Assembly: GCA_039621445.1 (NCBI GenBank)
Contig: CP154957.1
Coordinates: forward strand, 12,048,182 to 12,112,181
Reading direction: 5' to 3'
Length of the DNA: 64,000 nt
Origin: Euglena gracilis
Lineage: Eukaryota > Euglenida > Euglenophyceae > Euglenales
Positions within the stretch are counted from its first letter, which is position 1. Every line of letters begins with the position of its first letter. The position numbers were made by a program, and so were the translations under genes. The notes under the pieces were generated by a model. That model saw only the letters and a list, made by a program, of their open reading frames with translations. It was not told where the DNA came from and did no database searches. This document shows positions 1 to 11,430 of the stretch, piece after piece.

Positions 1-324
1 TGCAACTAGTCGAAACTTGGCTGGTGGAAATCCTATTGGCTGGTGTAAATCCTAGTGGACCCCAGGGGAGGGGGGTCAGCTAGTGGGAAAATTTTTCCGG
101 CGCAAAGCGCTGGAAAAGTTTTTTGAATTCTGCTCGCTTTTGGCCATTTTTGGGATTTTTTTTGGGAACAAAATCAGCAAACCAGCGCATTAAAATCCTC
201 ATTTCCACGTCAGCGTGAAGTACGGGCGGAATTTTTTCTTCCCAGTTGGAGGGGTCTGGCCAGTAGCTTTTTTCCAGAGTCCAGCAAAATTGCTAGCCAC
301 CCTGGGCCTTTAAGCAAAAGTCTG
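1..324. repeat. Interspersed inverted-repeat element, family B (5' part cut by window edge)
   Basis: The segment shares an ordered series of blocks with 23494-23855 and 31477-31915: a lead reading aacttggctggtggaaatcc, a GGCGCnAAGCGC hairpin, 'ggaacaaaatcagc', 'cctcatttccac', 'cttcccagt', then a 3' end TTTAAGCAAAAGTCTG. The intact copy at 50049 shows that this 3' end pairs with a 5' end CAGGCATTTGCTTAAG. The 5' terminal repeat lies outside the window. Confidence 0.7.
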
Positions 325-888
325 TTTTGGTTGTAGTTGTGGAATAGCAGACCCCCCCGACACCCGAAAATGACCATTTCCAAGGGAAAATTGGCTTGTT
401 TGGCAGGCATCGGGCCCCAGAACTGACCCCCCTGGGGGGTGTACCCGCTATGGGCAGGCACCCCGGCTCCCCCGCTTGGCACCGGGAAGTGCAAAAAAAA
501 GCTTTCCTCCCACATTTTTGTGATGATTGGTATTTTCCATAAAGAAACGTTCAAGAAATTCGAAAAATTATTGGCTATTAGGTGGGGGGGCACACCATGG
601 TGGTATCGGCCTCCGGACCAGGCTGGGTGGGTGGGGGGGTCCACCCCCTTGTCTTGGGGAAAAAATCCCTGTGCCCACCCTAACCTGTCGGGTACCGTAC
701 CGAAATGAGCCTGCGGAACCAATCGCTGGAATTGGCCCCTGTACCTTTTGATCTCCGCCTGCACTCGGAGCCCACTGGAAGGCACCCACCCTTCAGCATC
801 CAATCAAAGCCTTTGGGTGTGGCGTTTACGAGGCCCTGTTGGAAGGAACTCAAATTTGTGTTGAATTGTTAACGTCTATCCAACCCGC
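325..888. other. No gene recognised
   Basis: C-run/G-run tracts lie near 425-440 and 585-660. Open frames exist on both strands, but no family signature or convincing splice pair is visible. Confidence 0.5.
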
Positions 889-894
889 ATGGTC

Positions 895-1010
895 CGCCCT
901 TCTTTGCCATTAGATGAGCTTACTTGGGAGTCCCTGTTCCAAGCCTTTCGTGTCGCTTCTGGGAGGCAATGGAGGGAAGTATTGCCATTACAAGAGTGCA
1001 ACTCAACTTT
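895..1010 (+). CDS. Weak exon candidate, unknown protein
   Basis: This open stretch reads LDELTWESLFQAFRVASG followed by RQWREVLPLQ, which has the amphipathic, Leu/Phe/Trp-containing look of real helical protein. Base composition is close to the surroundings and the splice borders are unclear. No family is recognised. It could be the most 5' exon of the unidentified + strand gene(s) that follow. Confidence 0.25.
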
Positions 1011-1436
1011 GTTTGTGTTGGTTTCTTCGGGTAGAGTGATTTTCTTTGAGATTTGTTTATTTTTTTTTAGAAAAAAAGCAGAAGCCCCCCCCCCCCCCAG
1101 ATATCAAAAGAGTCTTCACAGGAGGTCAGCTGTTTTTCAAAGATGCTTCTATTGGATTTGGGCTGTTTCTTATTTGTATTTAAGCCGCAATTGAGGTAGC
1201 CCAAAAGGAACTGAAGAACAGCCACCTCTTTTGCTTTCGGTGAGGTGCATGGCTTCCTGCACGTCACTGTTTTTTTTTATTGCGAGGGGCATTCCAGGGC
1301 AGGTTGAGCTCCATTCGGGTGCATGGGCTTCATGCGCACCGCTGTTCGGCGAAGTCTCCGCACTGCTTCATTTATTTTTACTGTCATGTGTCGCGTCTCC
1401 CGCTGTGGGCTTTGTTTGATTGCACGGTGGCTTCAG

Positions 1437-1490
1437 GCTTTGGCAGCACCGACAAAGCGGACTGTTGGGGCGATGCGTCGTTCAAGAAAG
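1437..1490 (+). CDS. Short exon candidate bounded by ttcag and gttgg
   Basis: A 54-nt segment sits between an acceptor-like TTCAG and a donor-like AAG|GTTGG. All three frames are open, so the reading frame cannot be chosen. The product is unknown. Confidence 0.25.
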
Positions 1491-2640
1491 GTTGGAGCAG
1501 ATTTGTGACTGGGGGGGTGGGTGGGTGGGTCCCGGCCAAGCCCCCCCCCGGGGGGGGGGGGTTTGGAACCCCTCCCCATGGATCGTAAAAAAAATCCTCT
1601 GATTTGGAGACAGTTTTCTTATCGCTCTGCAGTTCTTTTTTTGAAGAAGAAAAAACCTTCACTGTCGGGGTGAATTCATGGTCGGCATTCAGGCATTTTC
1701 GTGGTTGTTCCACGTCAAAAGGAAGCCTGCGTCCGTTATGTGCATTGTGTATTCAGCGCGCTCTGTTTCAGTGCAGTCCCTGTGGTGTGCACTATCATTA
1801 GTTCTGAAAGTTTTCATACAGGGTGGCCATTCCAATTATCTCTTCTGAACACCATCGGGGTCCTGGGATTTTCACGCATATGTTCATTTTTGGCTGATCC
1901 CACAATGGAATCATTTTCGAGCCAAACTGCTTCAAGGTTTTTGTCTTCCTGTGGCCTGGTACCTGCATCCCACCAAAATAAAACAAAACCTTACTTATCT
2001 CGCCCCCCCAACCCCCCCCCCCCCCCCCACTTTGTTGCCCAGGTTGGAATTGGTCCGTGAGCTCCTTCTGATTGCAACGCTGGGGGGGGGCACAAGAGTC
2101 GCCACCGTGGGCCAACCGACCGAGCTGATCTCGCGCTGTCGCAGCCCGTCCCCCACCAAGTCTCCTGGCGGTCAACCCACTTTGCCAGTCGGTGCGCCAA
2201 ACACCTCCTTCCATCGATCCACTGGTCTAATGCACAGACTGTGAATGCAGATACCCCATCAAACAGCATGTCGCTCCAACGCATTCTGTCCACAAGATAA
2301 TATGCAAACATGTGCACAATGTCTGTGCATGTTTGTCATACTTGCATATGCTTACAAAACATTTTCGTTGCATCGCTGTGTTTTTTGCACACACATTTTC
2401 GTTTGAAACCCACAATTTTCATTGTTTCCTGGTGATCCCCCCCTTTCACAGTCCGATATCCTCACAGATGACATGCTGGGACCGCACCACCGTTCTTTTT
2501 TGCGGCATTATTGGTTAATCCATATCATTTCATTCGCAATCAATGCTATTTCCATATTAATATTTTTATGGCCAAAACTCTTGACTTCGTTGTTGTGTTA
2601 AGTTAAATTGTATGACTCAGATTACCACTCAGGGAGTCTT
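1491..2640. other. Non-coding, repeat-rich stretch
   Basis: The stretch contains long C and G runs (1530-1560, 2005-2030) and T-rich DNA. A GC-richer patch at 2085-2200 has open frames but no recognisable protein. Confidence 0.45.
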
Positions 2641-2897
2641 GCACCCCCCCGGGGGGGGGTAGGGTGGGTGGGTCTGGCTGAGCCCCCCCCCCCCCCCCCG
2701 GGGATATATCCCCTTCAGGGGGGATATACTTTTCGGCGCCGGAGGCACCGATAATTTTTGAAAAAGGTGCTATTTTAGCGTTTTTCCGTGATTTTTGGCC
2801 ATTTTCGGGGAAAAGTGAGCGGGTCCCCCGGGACCCACTCACCGGCCTCCCCCTGTGGGGGGACCCCCCCCTCCTCCCGGTCTTAAAAAAACCCCTT
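2641..2897. repeat. Interspersed element, family A, copy 1
   Basis: The order of blocks is a G-run, TAGGGTGGGTGGGTCTGG, a C-run, 'gatatacttttcggcgccgg', 'ttgaaaaaggtgctatttt', 'ttttggccattttcgggg', a second C-run/G-run and 'gtcttaaaaaaacccc'. The same order recurs at 4270, 5544 and 39668, and in shortened form at 49036. Confidence 0.8.
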
Positions 2898-4269
2898 TTT
2901 TGAAACCCCTTGAAACCTCTCCGGCTCCAGGACCCTTTCACCAAGACACACTGTGACAACAAACTCCAGGGTGACCGTCATACGCTGATCTTGTATTATA
3001 ACATTTCTTCACAAGGTCGATGGTTTTTTGTGAAAGAAATCCTTCTGATAATACCGCATGTACCCCCCCCCATGCCTAATGAACACCCTTGCCCAATGAA
3101 CAAGGGGTGTTCGGACCGTCTAGATTGTCACCATATACCTTATCTACACAGAAACCGTACCCAAAGCCCAATGAACACCCCCCGTTCGGACCATCTAGAT
3201 TGTCACCTTAGTGTTCATTGGGCTTGGGGGGTGGAGACCCAAGTGCATTTATTTCTGTCTGTGAGATCGCCTGGAAAATTTCAAAAAAATGACCCCTCTT
3301 CCAACAATACAAGTTCTTTCTCGGGAATGCATCACACAGTCCCCCAGAGCGGTGGGAAGAATGCACCCTCGATGACCATTCGGTGGCATTTTCTGTTGCC
3401 TACACGCCATCAGATGGCAGGTGTTGCATTCACTCATTGCAAATTATTTTCTTCCGTTTTATAATTCTCATGCAATGTCGAAAGGTTGATGTTTTTTTTT
3501 CATTGTAAGAACCAGCGCTTTGTGTTTTGCGTGTCAACAAATGTCAAGATGTCGCCTTTCCCCACCTCTCAGCACACTCTTCTTTTGCAAATGCAAACCC
3601 TTTTCCAAACCTCTGTCTATGCCCCTCGCCTTACCTTCTTTCATCTGAACCAGTAACCGCATCCAGTGGCTACATTTCAATTCGCGTACTTCGTTCGGTG
3701 TTATTTGTATGCGGGACCTTGGAGCTGTTCTGCAGAGCCTCACTGTGCAATGTAAATGCAGATTTCTTTTTTTTTTTGATGGATGGATGTGGAGTGTCCA
3801 TGTTTCCTCTGATCCACATTGTTTGGAAAAAGTCAAATGATTAACATGATTCACATGATTAACATAAACCTCCGCCTTTTTTGCAGGATGACTTCGAATC
3901 GCCATTTTGCAACAATGCCATCAATGCCCCCTATGTGCCTTCAGAGGCTGGTTTTGTGATATGCAATTTGAAGTTTAGGCGCTTGTAACTTCCAGGCAGG
4001 GGGTTGTAGGTGGGAGTTGGGGGGAGGTTCGACCCCCCCCTCCATGTTGGGAGGGACGTGCAGACCCCCCCCATAGCATAAATATCCCAGGGGGTATCCC
4101 CTGGGTGGGTGGGGTGGGTGGTGGGCGACCCCCCCCAGTCTTAGAAAATCATCCCTGTATCCACCCTCTGCCCTGTCAGCCAACATTTGTGCTCTGGAGC
4201 ATGGTAGTGATGCACATCCCAACGATTCCCCCTCAGGTTGGGGTTACCACAGCATACAGGCCACAGATT
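2898..4269. other. No gene recognised; local direct and inverted repeats
   Basis: GTTCGGACCRTCTAGATTGT occurs at 3109 and again at 3184, each next to CCAATGAACA. An inverted partner GTGTTCATTGGG lies near 3212. Around 3990-4160 is a relative of family A ending CCAGTCTTAGAAAATC. Other open frames look random. Confidence 0.5.
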
Positions 4270-4517
4270 CAGGGGTTTTTTTTTAGTCTTGGACCCCTGG
4301 GGGGTTGGGGGGGTCGGGTGGGTGGGTCCGGCCAATCATCCCCTGGGTGTGGGTCCCCCCATGAGGGGGATACCGGTATACTTTTCGGCACCTAATGTGC
4401 CGAAATTTTTTTGAAAAGGGTGCTATTTTTAGCATTTTGCGCGATTTTTGGCCATTTTGGGGGAAACGAGAGCGGTGGGCCCCCCTCAGGGGGTGGGTGA
4501 GTGGGGGGGGGGAACCC
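4270..4517. repeat. Interspersed element, family A, copy 2
   Basis: The left end CAGGGGTTTTTTTTTAGTCT is the reverse complement of the right end of copy 3 (AGTCTTAAAAAAACCCCTG), which defines the family's terminal inverted repeat. The internal blocks 'ggtatacttttcggcacc' and 'ttttggccattttggggg' are present. The right end of this copy is lost. Confidence 0.8.
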
Positions 4518-4557
4518 GTGCACGGAATGGCCACCAACGTAGGCAGAGCACATTCAG

Positions 4558-4760
4558 TTGGTCATCTCATCAACCCTCCTCCCGTCCCAAAGCGCTGGCT
4601 CCAGGGCAGCCATCTTGCTGGGCCGCCCCCCTCACAGCCACAATGGCGGGCGGCGGTTGGCAGCACCCGCACCTCCGCTGGTTTGACAGCCACCGAACGG
4701 CGTCACCCCGACCCCGCGAGGCAGGAGGTTGGGCGTCTCCTTGCCCGCCATGCTATCCGA
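4558..4760 (+). CDS. GC-rich exon candidate, unknown product
   Basis: A GC-rich island follows an acceptor-like ACATTCAG. Three frames stay open for long distances, so the frame cannot be decided. One reads VISSTLLPSQSAGSRAAILL. It may be an exon of the unidentified gene, or only compositional. Confidence 0.25.
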
Positions 4761-5075
4761 CTCAAATTTCTTGTATTCATTTTCCCTTGATTTCATTTTT
4801 TACATTCACTGTTCATATCCGCAACCAGCATCCTCATGCTAAAACTGCACCCCGTCTTCCACGTCTTTTTTTGGGCCAGACAAATACTGGGCCCTCTGCT
4901 GGGGGGGGGCAGTTGCTCAAGGCTGCCAATTATGCTTCTGCTGCTGGTGCTGCTGTAGAATGTGGAACCCTCCAGCCAACCCGCCGAAGCCCCCCCAGGC
5001 TGTTCACCAAATTTCGCACTGCTTTCGCAATGCAGGAAGTGAGAAGTTACAATCGAAGAAAGCTTCTCTGCCACT

Positions 5076-5418
5076 GGCATTAGTAGTTAAACGAGGGGGT
5101 CGATGTCTTCTCAAACGTAACCTAATGGGGGTGTCTACAACTTTTTTTTTATGGTTTCCGTATTTCTTTGGAGCAGGGTTAGGGTCACGGTTATCGATCC
5201 AAAGAGGATAAGGGTTAGGCCAAAGTTAGGGAGTTAGGCCGAAATCGGGTCTAAATTTAGGCTAAGTTTGGTCTAAATTTAGCCTAAATTTTGGCCAAAT
5301 GTCCTAAATCGCAACCCTAACCCTATTCCAAACCCTAACCCTGACCCCATCACTTTCAGATCCGGTCCATCTTCTTAAACGCAAGGGGGTCCGAACCCCC
5401 CCTCGTTTAACTGCTGCC
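5076..5418. repeat. Palindromic element with telomere-like core (family D, copy 1)
   Basis: The ends are inverted: GGCATTAGTAGTTAAACGAGG on the left, one base over a 20-mer when fully quoted, so only its core GTTAAACGAGGGGG is compared with CCCCCCTCGTTTAACTGCTG on the right. The interior has GTTAGG and CCTAAC units facing each other (5180-5225 against 5315-5345), so the element folds on itself. Confidence 0.6.
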
Positions 5419-5543
5419 TGGGGGCGGCAGTAGTCAAAAGGCCGCCGCACAATTTTATCTTCCCCTGGGCGCTTGATCCCCACCTCTCTTTAAATGCTTT
5501 CACCTTAAAATTTGCCTTTGGCATTAACTCGCTTAATTTTTGG

Positions 5544-5735
5544 GCTTTTTGGTCCCCCCTGAGGGGGGTGGGATATACTTTTCGGCCGAAAATTTTGAAA
5601 AGGCGCTATTTTTAGCATTTTTCGCGATTTTTTGTGGGTCCCCCCGGCCCCCCCCCCCCCCCGGGGGGGGGGGGCCCAGGGGGTGGGTGGGTGGAGGGGG
5701 GCCCCCCTCCCCCCCCCAGTCTTAAAAAAACCCCT
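5544..5735. repeat. Interspersed element, family A, copy 3
   Basis: The blocks 'gatatacttttcggccg', 'aaaaggcgctatttttagc' and a long C-run/G-run are present. The right end AGTCTTAAAAAAACCCCTG is intact. The left terminal repeat is missing. Confidence 0.8.
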
Positions 5736-5856
5736 GCTTGGGGGGCAAGCACCAGGGGGGGGAGTATACAAAATTTGGCTTACTTCGCGTGCAACAAATG
5801 GACCACCCTCTCATGCTTTGCATTCTTGGCAACCTCCAACGAGGTGCCCGGATGAG

Positions 5857-5961
5857 TGGCCGGCGACAGCCCCTGGAACGACCACTGCCTCCATTCGGAC
5901 ATCCAACGCCGCCTGGCCGCAGACGTCCCACTGGCCCCGGCGGAGGTCGTCAGCGAAGAAG
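5857..5961 (+). CDS. Exon of unidentified protein (frame VAGDSPWND)
   Basis: The 105-nt exon lies between ATGAG and a GAAGAAG|GTCTCC donor. Its frame reads AGDSPWNDHCLHSDIQ, then RRLAADVPLAPAEVVSEE, with strong G/C in third positions. The acidic C-terminal end looks like ordinary coding sequence. No family is recognised. The next supported exon of the same strand is at 8813. Confidence 0.5.
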
Positions 5962-8812
5962 GTCTCCCGTTTTTTTCAGCCTGCTGATGAGCTTGCGGGC
6001 TTGGACTTGCAGGGTTTTTACGACCGTTTTTTAAGTTGCTGTATTCCTAATTAATAAATTGAATTTTTAAATTTTTTTTTGGGCGAGACCCGCTGGCAAT
6101 TGGCAATGTACAGTCTGAAGCAGTGAAGGACTCGCTCCAAGTTGCATAACCTGTGAGACATGGTTCTCAGAAGCCAAATTGATTCTCAGAATCGTATTAG
6201 CGATATTAATTCCCGCAAAAGAAAGCAGCAGTAAATGCTAGAATCCAAATCACCTGTCTAAAGCGGGTGATCTCTTGTGGGTTCGGAACAATCCACATGT
6301 AGTCCTCCAAGTTTGCCCCCCTCTGGCTCGGCCCCTGTGAAACTCCGCAAGTGGTGCTCTTCTTTCTTTTCGTCATACATTATTGTGTAAAAATTTTGGC
6401 TTTTCCTCTCGTCCAAATAGATTTTCAGAAAGATTGAGCATAGCTGAAGAAACATCCCCGGAAATTGCTTTGTTGGTGGTGTTGGTGGTGGTGGCGGCGT
6501 TGCCATTGTTGTTGCTGCTTACTGCTGCTGTTGTCCCCGCCTTATCATTGCCCAGTATCTCATGCAACAATTGAAGATTCCATGGGTGTATTGGATTTGT
6601 ATTGCAAATAATTAAATTAAAGTCTTAATTAAAGTTTTAATCTCTGGCTTCCCCGAATAATTCTTAAAACACGACAAAATGCAGATGGCTCAAATATCTT
6701 TTGTTTTTGGTCAGGAGAATGCTGTACTTGTGTGACATGTCCGAATGTGTGTGCATTTATTAAATAAAATGCAGATTTCTTCCGCAATAGCAATACATCA
6801 TTGCACTGCTTTCCAAGTCTGTACGCTTTGGATGTTGAGGTGTGAGTATCCTGACTGTTGATATGCTTTGGTTGCGACATGGGACGGCAAATTCGGGAAT
6901 GCTGATTTTAATTAAGTCTGCTTGATCATATTGACAAAAATGGCGCTGTAGTATTGTGAAGTCCTACGCATTGTGAAGTCATTAATATTAAGTCTTTCAC
7001 CTGCCCATTGGCATAATGTGTAGCCCTTTTTTTTTTAAAGACATTCATTTTTTGAAAATAAAAATAAGGTCTTCAAGAGATGTTTAAAGGTTTTTCAAGG
7101 TTTTAAACACATTTTCGACTTTTTTGGACTTATTGAATTAATGAAGTAATTAGTTGTTTTGATTTTTTTTGTGATTTGCAATTGTAATTTGCACCATGTT
7201 GCTGAAGCGACAACCCCTTGCAACCATGGGCAATCCAGATTTAAGCAATGGTGGTGGTGGCTGGCGTTGCACAAAGTTAAAATTGCATGCTCGAAATTTC
7301 CCTCCAAGGCAATTTTTCAGGGAAAAAATGTGTATTCATCAAACAATTGAGTTCCCCCTCCCAGTTTTTCCATTTTTTTAAGTCAGTTTCAAAGGCATCT
7401 AGCTAAAAAGTTCACAGCATTTAAAGGTGCTTCACAGCACAGGGGTGACCGAACGTTTGCCTCGAACGCTCTTCCCGGGCTATTTGGCCTTTGGGTTGGT
7501 GGTTGGTTTGCGTTTCACACCAACGATAGTGTCGCAGGCACAGAACGTTGAATTTTTTTTCGGGCATGTAGCGGCCTCCATTAACTTTTCCCAAAACGAT
7601 AGCAAAGAGTAAAAAGGAGAAGCAACTGGTCTTTTCAATGACCGACAAATTGATTGGTTTTTGAAGACCAAGCAATTGTCAGCTTGACACACAGGGGATG
7701 AATAGAAGGGTATTTTTGTGTATTTTGTTATATATTCTTGCAAGTTTTGTGGTTTTTTGTCTGCGTTACGTCTTTCTTCCCCAACCATGTTCTTTTTTTC
7801 ATGCTGGGAAATGAACTTGGCTGGAAAAAGTTCCTCAATTTTTTACACCATGGTTTTCCCTGAGAATTGCATTTTTTTTTCATTTTTTGGATCTTTCGGC
7901 CAACAAATGCTTTATTTTTAGAACCAGCACGTTTCCAAACTTCCAAAAATTATGTGTTCAAAAATCATTCACCCGAACCCCCCAAATGCATAAAATGTAA
8001 TTCTCGCGTTTGTTTCTGTTCCTTTTTGTTGATTTGGTAACTTTTGGTTGCATTTTTTTGAGGGTCCATGTAGCGTTCCTGCCCCCTCCCCTATTGGAAT
8101 TTGTCAACACACGTTGGTCCGGAGAGAGGTGGTTATTTTTTTAGCGCAGGACACCGCTCTGTGATGTTGCTGCTCAGGTATTTTCGACCTGAACGTCATG
8201 CAGTGTCTCATGCACAGGGTTGCCTCCCCCCTCCCCCCCAAAAAGCAAAACAGCAGTTCAGTCCACGTATGAGGCAGCCTGTCGTCCAACAGTGGATCCA
8301 AATTGTATTTTGGTGGGGGGTTTCCCTGCACTGCCGAATTCTTTAAACTATTTGAGAGTTCGCAGGCAGGTATTAGTTTTAACGCAATTTTATAAAGCAA
8401 TTTTAATTTTATCCAATCTCCGGTGGGGGCTTTTAGGTGGTTGTGCCGAATGGAACATCTCCAGGGGGGGGGGGCGTTCTCCTGTCACATTTGGGTGGGT
8501 GGGTCTACCACATACACCTGCCAATCCTTGTGAGACCTTCTGGGTCGCTGCATCAGAACGTCATAGCATTTTGTGTGCCTTCATTTGGAAAAGTGTGTCA
8601 ACTCTTGACCTACCCCCTTTTCCAGATTCTGATGAAAAATACCACTTGTGGTTTTGTTCTTTTTTTTTGTCCTGGTGGTGTCCTAATCCTATTTCTCTCT
8701 TCCAATCAATTTTTTTTTCAAGCAGCTGATGCCCACCGCCGTTCAACCAACGCACAACATCGTTTGGTGTGTTTTTTTGCCTGAATGTTGCGCTTGACTG
8801 GCATCACTACAG
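5962..8812. other. Long intron or intergenic stretch, A/T-rich
   Basis: The DNA is A/T-rich with T-runs. A GTT/GGTGGT microsatellite at 6470-6535 encodes spurious Leu/Val runs. No family A or B element and no convincing exon is visible. Confidence 0.55.
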
Positions 8813-8996
8813 AGTTGACGCCCCTGCCCGGGCCGCCGACCCCCCTCGGCGTCACCTTCGCCAGCTACAGCCCCCACGTGGCGGCTTTCCAGGCCTGCGC
8901 AAAGCGCCTGCACGCGGTGCTGTTTGGGGGGGAGGTAGCTGGCGGGGCGACATATCGGCGGGTGGTGCAGCGGCACGGGCAGATTGTGGCAAACGA
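8813..8996 (+). CDS. Exon of unidentified protein (frame GVTFASYSPHVAAF)
   Basis: A very GC-rich 184-nt island starts after CTACAG and ends at a possible GA|GTGT donor. The frame reads TPLGVTFASYSPHVAAFQAC, then AKRLHAVLFGG and TYRRVVQRHGQIVANE. The central part is predicted helical. The family is unknown. Confidence 0.5.
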
Positions 8997-9069
8997 GTGT
9001 TGAAATTATGTTTTTGTCAGTATGACACCAAACAGTATCACCTCCTAGGAAGTTATCTCCCTTCAACGC

Positions 9070-9135
9070 ATATGCCCGCACGCGCGCACACACACGCACA
9101 CACACACACACACAAGCACACACACACACACATGC
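9070..9135. repeat. (CA)n microsatellite
   Basis: Interrupted CA dinucleotide run with CG and AG interruptions. Confidence 0.9.
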
Positions 9136-9415
9136 ATTTACCATCCTCTGACCAAAATCCTCACCCGGGGGGGGAGTTTTTTGTTGTCCTTGTGCAGAGA
9201 GGGGGGAAATATGCACTGTGCAGTTTTCTGTCTTTTTTTTCAGTGCCTCTCGGGAGAACAAGTACACGGGGCATTTCGTGCATTTTTACAGATTTTTATC
9301 CTCCATTGGGACTTTTTGTGGGGATTTGGTCTTTTTCAGCCGAATTTGTGCACTCTGAAGGGATTTTCATTTTGTGAGATTTGTTTCCCAATGTTGTTGT
9401 TTTCTTTGCCGTCAG

Positions 9416-9597
9416 TCATTCACCCACCTCCGTGCACATCTTTTCCCCGCCTGCTGTGTGCCATGCTGTGAAGAGAGCGGCCCGCTTTATGCGCCGCAGT
9501 CTGGGCGCAGTGCATTATTCAGCCGCTCCGTACACCAGCACCTTCTTCCCGACGTGCTGGAGCTGCACGCCCAGGAGCCCATCCTTGTTTCAGCCGG
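9416..9597 (+). CDS. Exon of unidentified protein (frame SVHQHLLPDVLELHAQ)
   Basis: An exon candidate follows GCCGTCAG and ends near GCCG|GTGG. The frame reads GPLYAPQSGRSALFSRSVHQ, then HLLPDVLELHAQEPILVS. An alternative acceptor at GAAGAG (about 9476) would drop the Cys-rich first part. The product is unknown. Confidence 0.45.
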
Positions 9598-9761
9598 TGG
9601 TTGTGGTGTGGGATTTACACGATATCTCTTCTTCTGTTCTTTCTCTTTCTTCTGTTCTCCAATTCCGTCTTTTTTCATCCGCATAACGCCCTTACACCCT
9701 CACACAGCCCACAGAACTCATATATATATGTGTGTGTATGTATGTGTATGTATATGCATAT

Positions 9762-10296
9762 TGCAGCAAGATTCTATTTGCCCCCCCCCGGGGGGGCCAA
9801 GAACAATCTCCAGGGGGGGGGTCCAAGTAGCATCTCCCACGTCCGACCTTCGGGGAGAATTCCGGGTTATTTTTTGGAATAGGGTTAGGTGTGCGACCGG
9901 ATTCCCGGCGGGTGCTCCCTTTCGGGAATTTAGGGAGAGGTTCGGCCGCATTTCCGATGGTTTCCGACCGAATCGGGGTCGATATTTGGTAAAATTACGA
10001 CAAAAAGGGAACCCAAAATCTTCCAAAACGGCGACCCTAACTTCCGGCCTAACGTTGGTCCCAAAAAGTACCAATTTTCGGCACGCCAATCCTAACCCTA
10101 ACCCTATTCCTCCAATTAAGTGCCAAATATCCCCGGATCCGACCGATTTGGCCCGGATCCGTCGCCGTTCCGTGACCCCGCGGGACCGAAACGGGGGGAA
10201 CGTCGGACGCGGGAGATGCTACTTGGACTCCCACCCCTGGAGATTCTATTTTGGCCCCCGTCCCCCCCTGGGGGGGCCAAGTAGAATCTTGCTGCC
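9762..10296. repeat. Inverted-repeat element in TG/TA microsatellite (family D, copy 2)
   Basis: The left end TGCAGCAAGATTCTATTTG plus a C-run/G-run mirrors the right end CAAGTAGAATCTTGCTGCC. Subterminal AAGTAGCATCTCCC (about 9826) mirrors GGGAGATGCTACTTGG (about 10212). The interior carries AGGGTTAGG on the left and CCTAACCCTAACCC on the right. Sequence on both outer sides is (TA/TG)n. Confidence 0.75.
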
Positions 10297-10873
10297 ATGT
10301 AAATGTGCACGTATATACACGTGTATATATGCACGCATATCGAGTGGAGTCATGATGGCCTTCGTTGACATCATCACAGATTTTTTTTTCCCCCAGTAGT
10401 ATCACGCCGCGGTGAAGAGCTCTCTGTCACTGCCAGCCACGGCTGTTTGGGCTCATACACTGCATTTCTCGTGCTCTCCACCGTACTGGAGCGGGCCATA
10501 GGCGTGCGCGTGCGCCTATGTGCTGTATGTGCATGTTGGTTTTATGTCTCTGGTAATGTGGGAAAGCCTTGGAGCGGAGCGACAACCCTCGACGACTCTG
10601 GTGGTTTTGTTTTCGAGAGTGGATAGGAAGGTGGGTGGGTGGGTGGGTCGAGAGTGGGGCTTGACCTTTGGGGGGAGGGGGCAAGTGGGTTCCCCACAGG
10701 GGTTTTCTAGTTTTTTTTTTAAAAAAGGTGGTATGTTGGTTTCGGTCTGGGGAAAATCATTCCCCCCTGAGGGGTCACTACGTGGTGATCTTCTTCAGCA
10801 AAAATCCAACACCTCAAGAGACGGACGACCCCTCTCCCCATCGTTCAAGCGTTTCATTTCCTCAAACTTTCAG

Positions 10874-10958
10874 GGGACGCCTTCCACCGACGGTGCCACG
10901 GACGGCAACCGGTGCCCCACCTCCTCCGCGATTTGACCACACGGATCCCGGAAAAAAA
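10874..10958 (+). CDS. Exon of unidentified protein (frame DAFHRRCHGRQPVPHLL)
   Basis: The exon follows a good acceptor (CTTTCAG) and ends at AAAAAAA|GTTAG. The frame reads DAFHRRCHGRQPVPHLLRDL, then TTRIPEKK. A neighbouring proline-rich frame is also open and looks worse. No family is recognised. Confidence 0.5.
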
Positions 10959-11271
10959 GTTAGTTTTCGACCACTTTTCCTATTCCCCTTCCCCCTGTTC
11001 TTATTCCCCTTATTCCCCTTCCCATGTTGGCGCTACCCCCCCCCATAGGTTTGTCCCCTCCCCACCAGGCTGTGGAGTCGTCTCTTGGGGCCAACGTGCC
11101 TAGATCCATGAGCTTTGGGATACACAAATTTTTGTTCACCAGATTATTGACACGTATTTCGATTTTGTCTAAGATCACGCCGGCAGGGTTTCCAACTTGC
11201 AAGCCCACCCGGATCAAGTGGTTCATTCCGCTGCTTTTGTGTCGTCATCGAAGTCGGGATCCGTACTGCAG

Positions 11272-11430
11272 CCGTTCTGCCACTATTCTGCCCAGCATCT
11301 GCGTGGGGTCACTCGCCAGTCCGGAAGTGGCAGCGGCGACGGGGCCCCAGTTGCTGCACTGGCTGCGGGTGTTGCTGGGCCCGGCGTACTCCCTGAACCT
11401 CCGGAACCTGTTGCCCAGGGAGGCGTTCCG
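11272..11430 (+). CDS. Exon of unidentified protein (frame QLLHWLRVLLGPAY)
   Basis: The GC-rich island follows TACTGCAG. The preferred frame reads SPEVAAATGPQLLHWLRVLL, then GPAYSLNLRNLLPREAFR, a leucine-rich helical pattern. A second open frame is Gly/Ala/Pro-rich and less likely. The right border is uncertain. Confidence 0.45.

Noticed and set aside
9374-10399. 341-codon + strand frame
   Set aside because: It crosses an exon candidate, a TG repeat and an inverted-repeat element. Only the first part is plausible.
10960-11226. Minus-strand frame reading like protein (VGLQVGNPAGVILDKIEI)
   Set aside because: It stands alone on the minus strand with no neighbouring exon or splice partner, and its other end is low-complexity Gly/Arg. 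Kept only as a curiosity.
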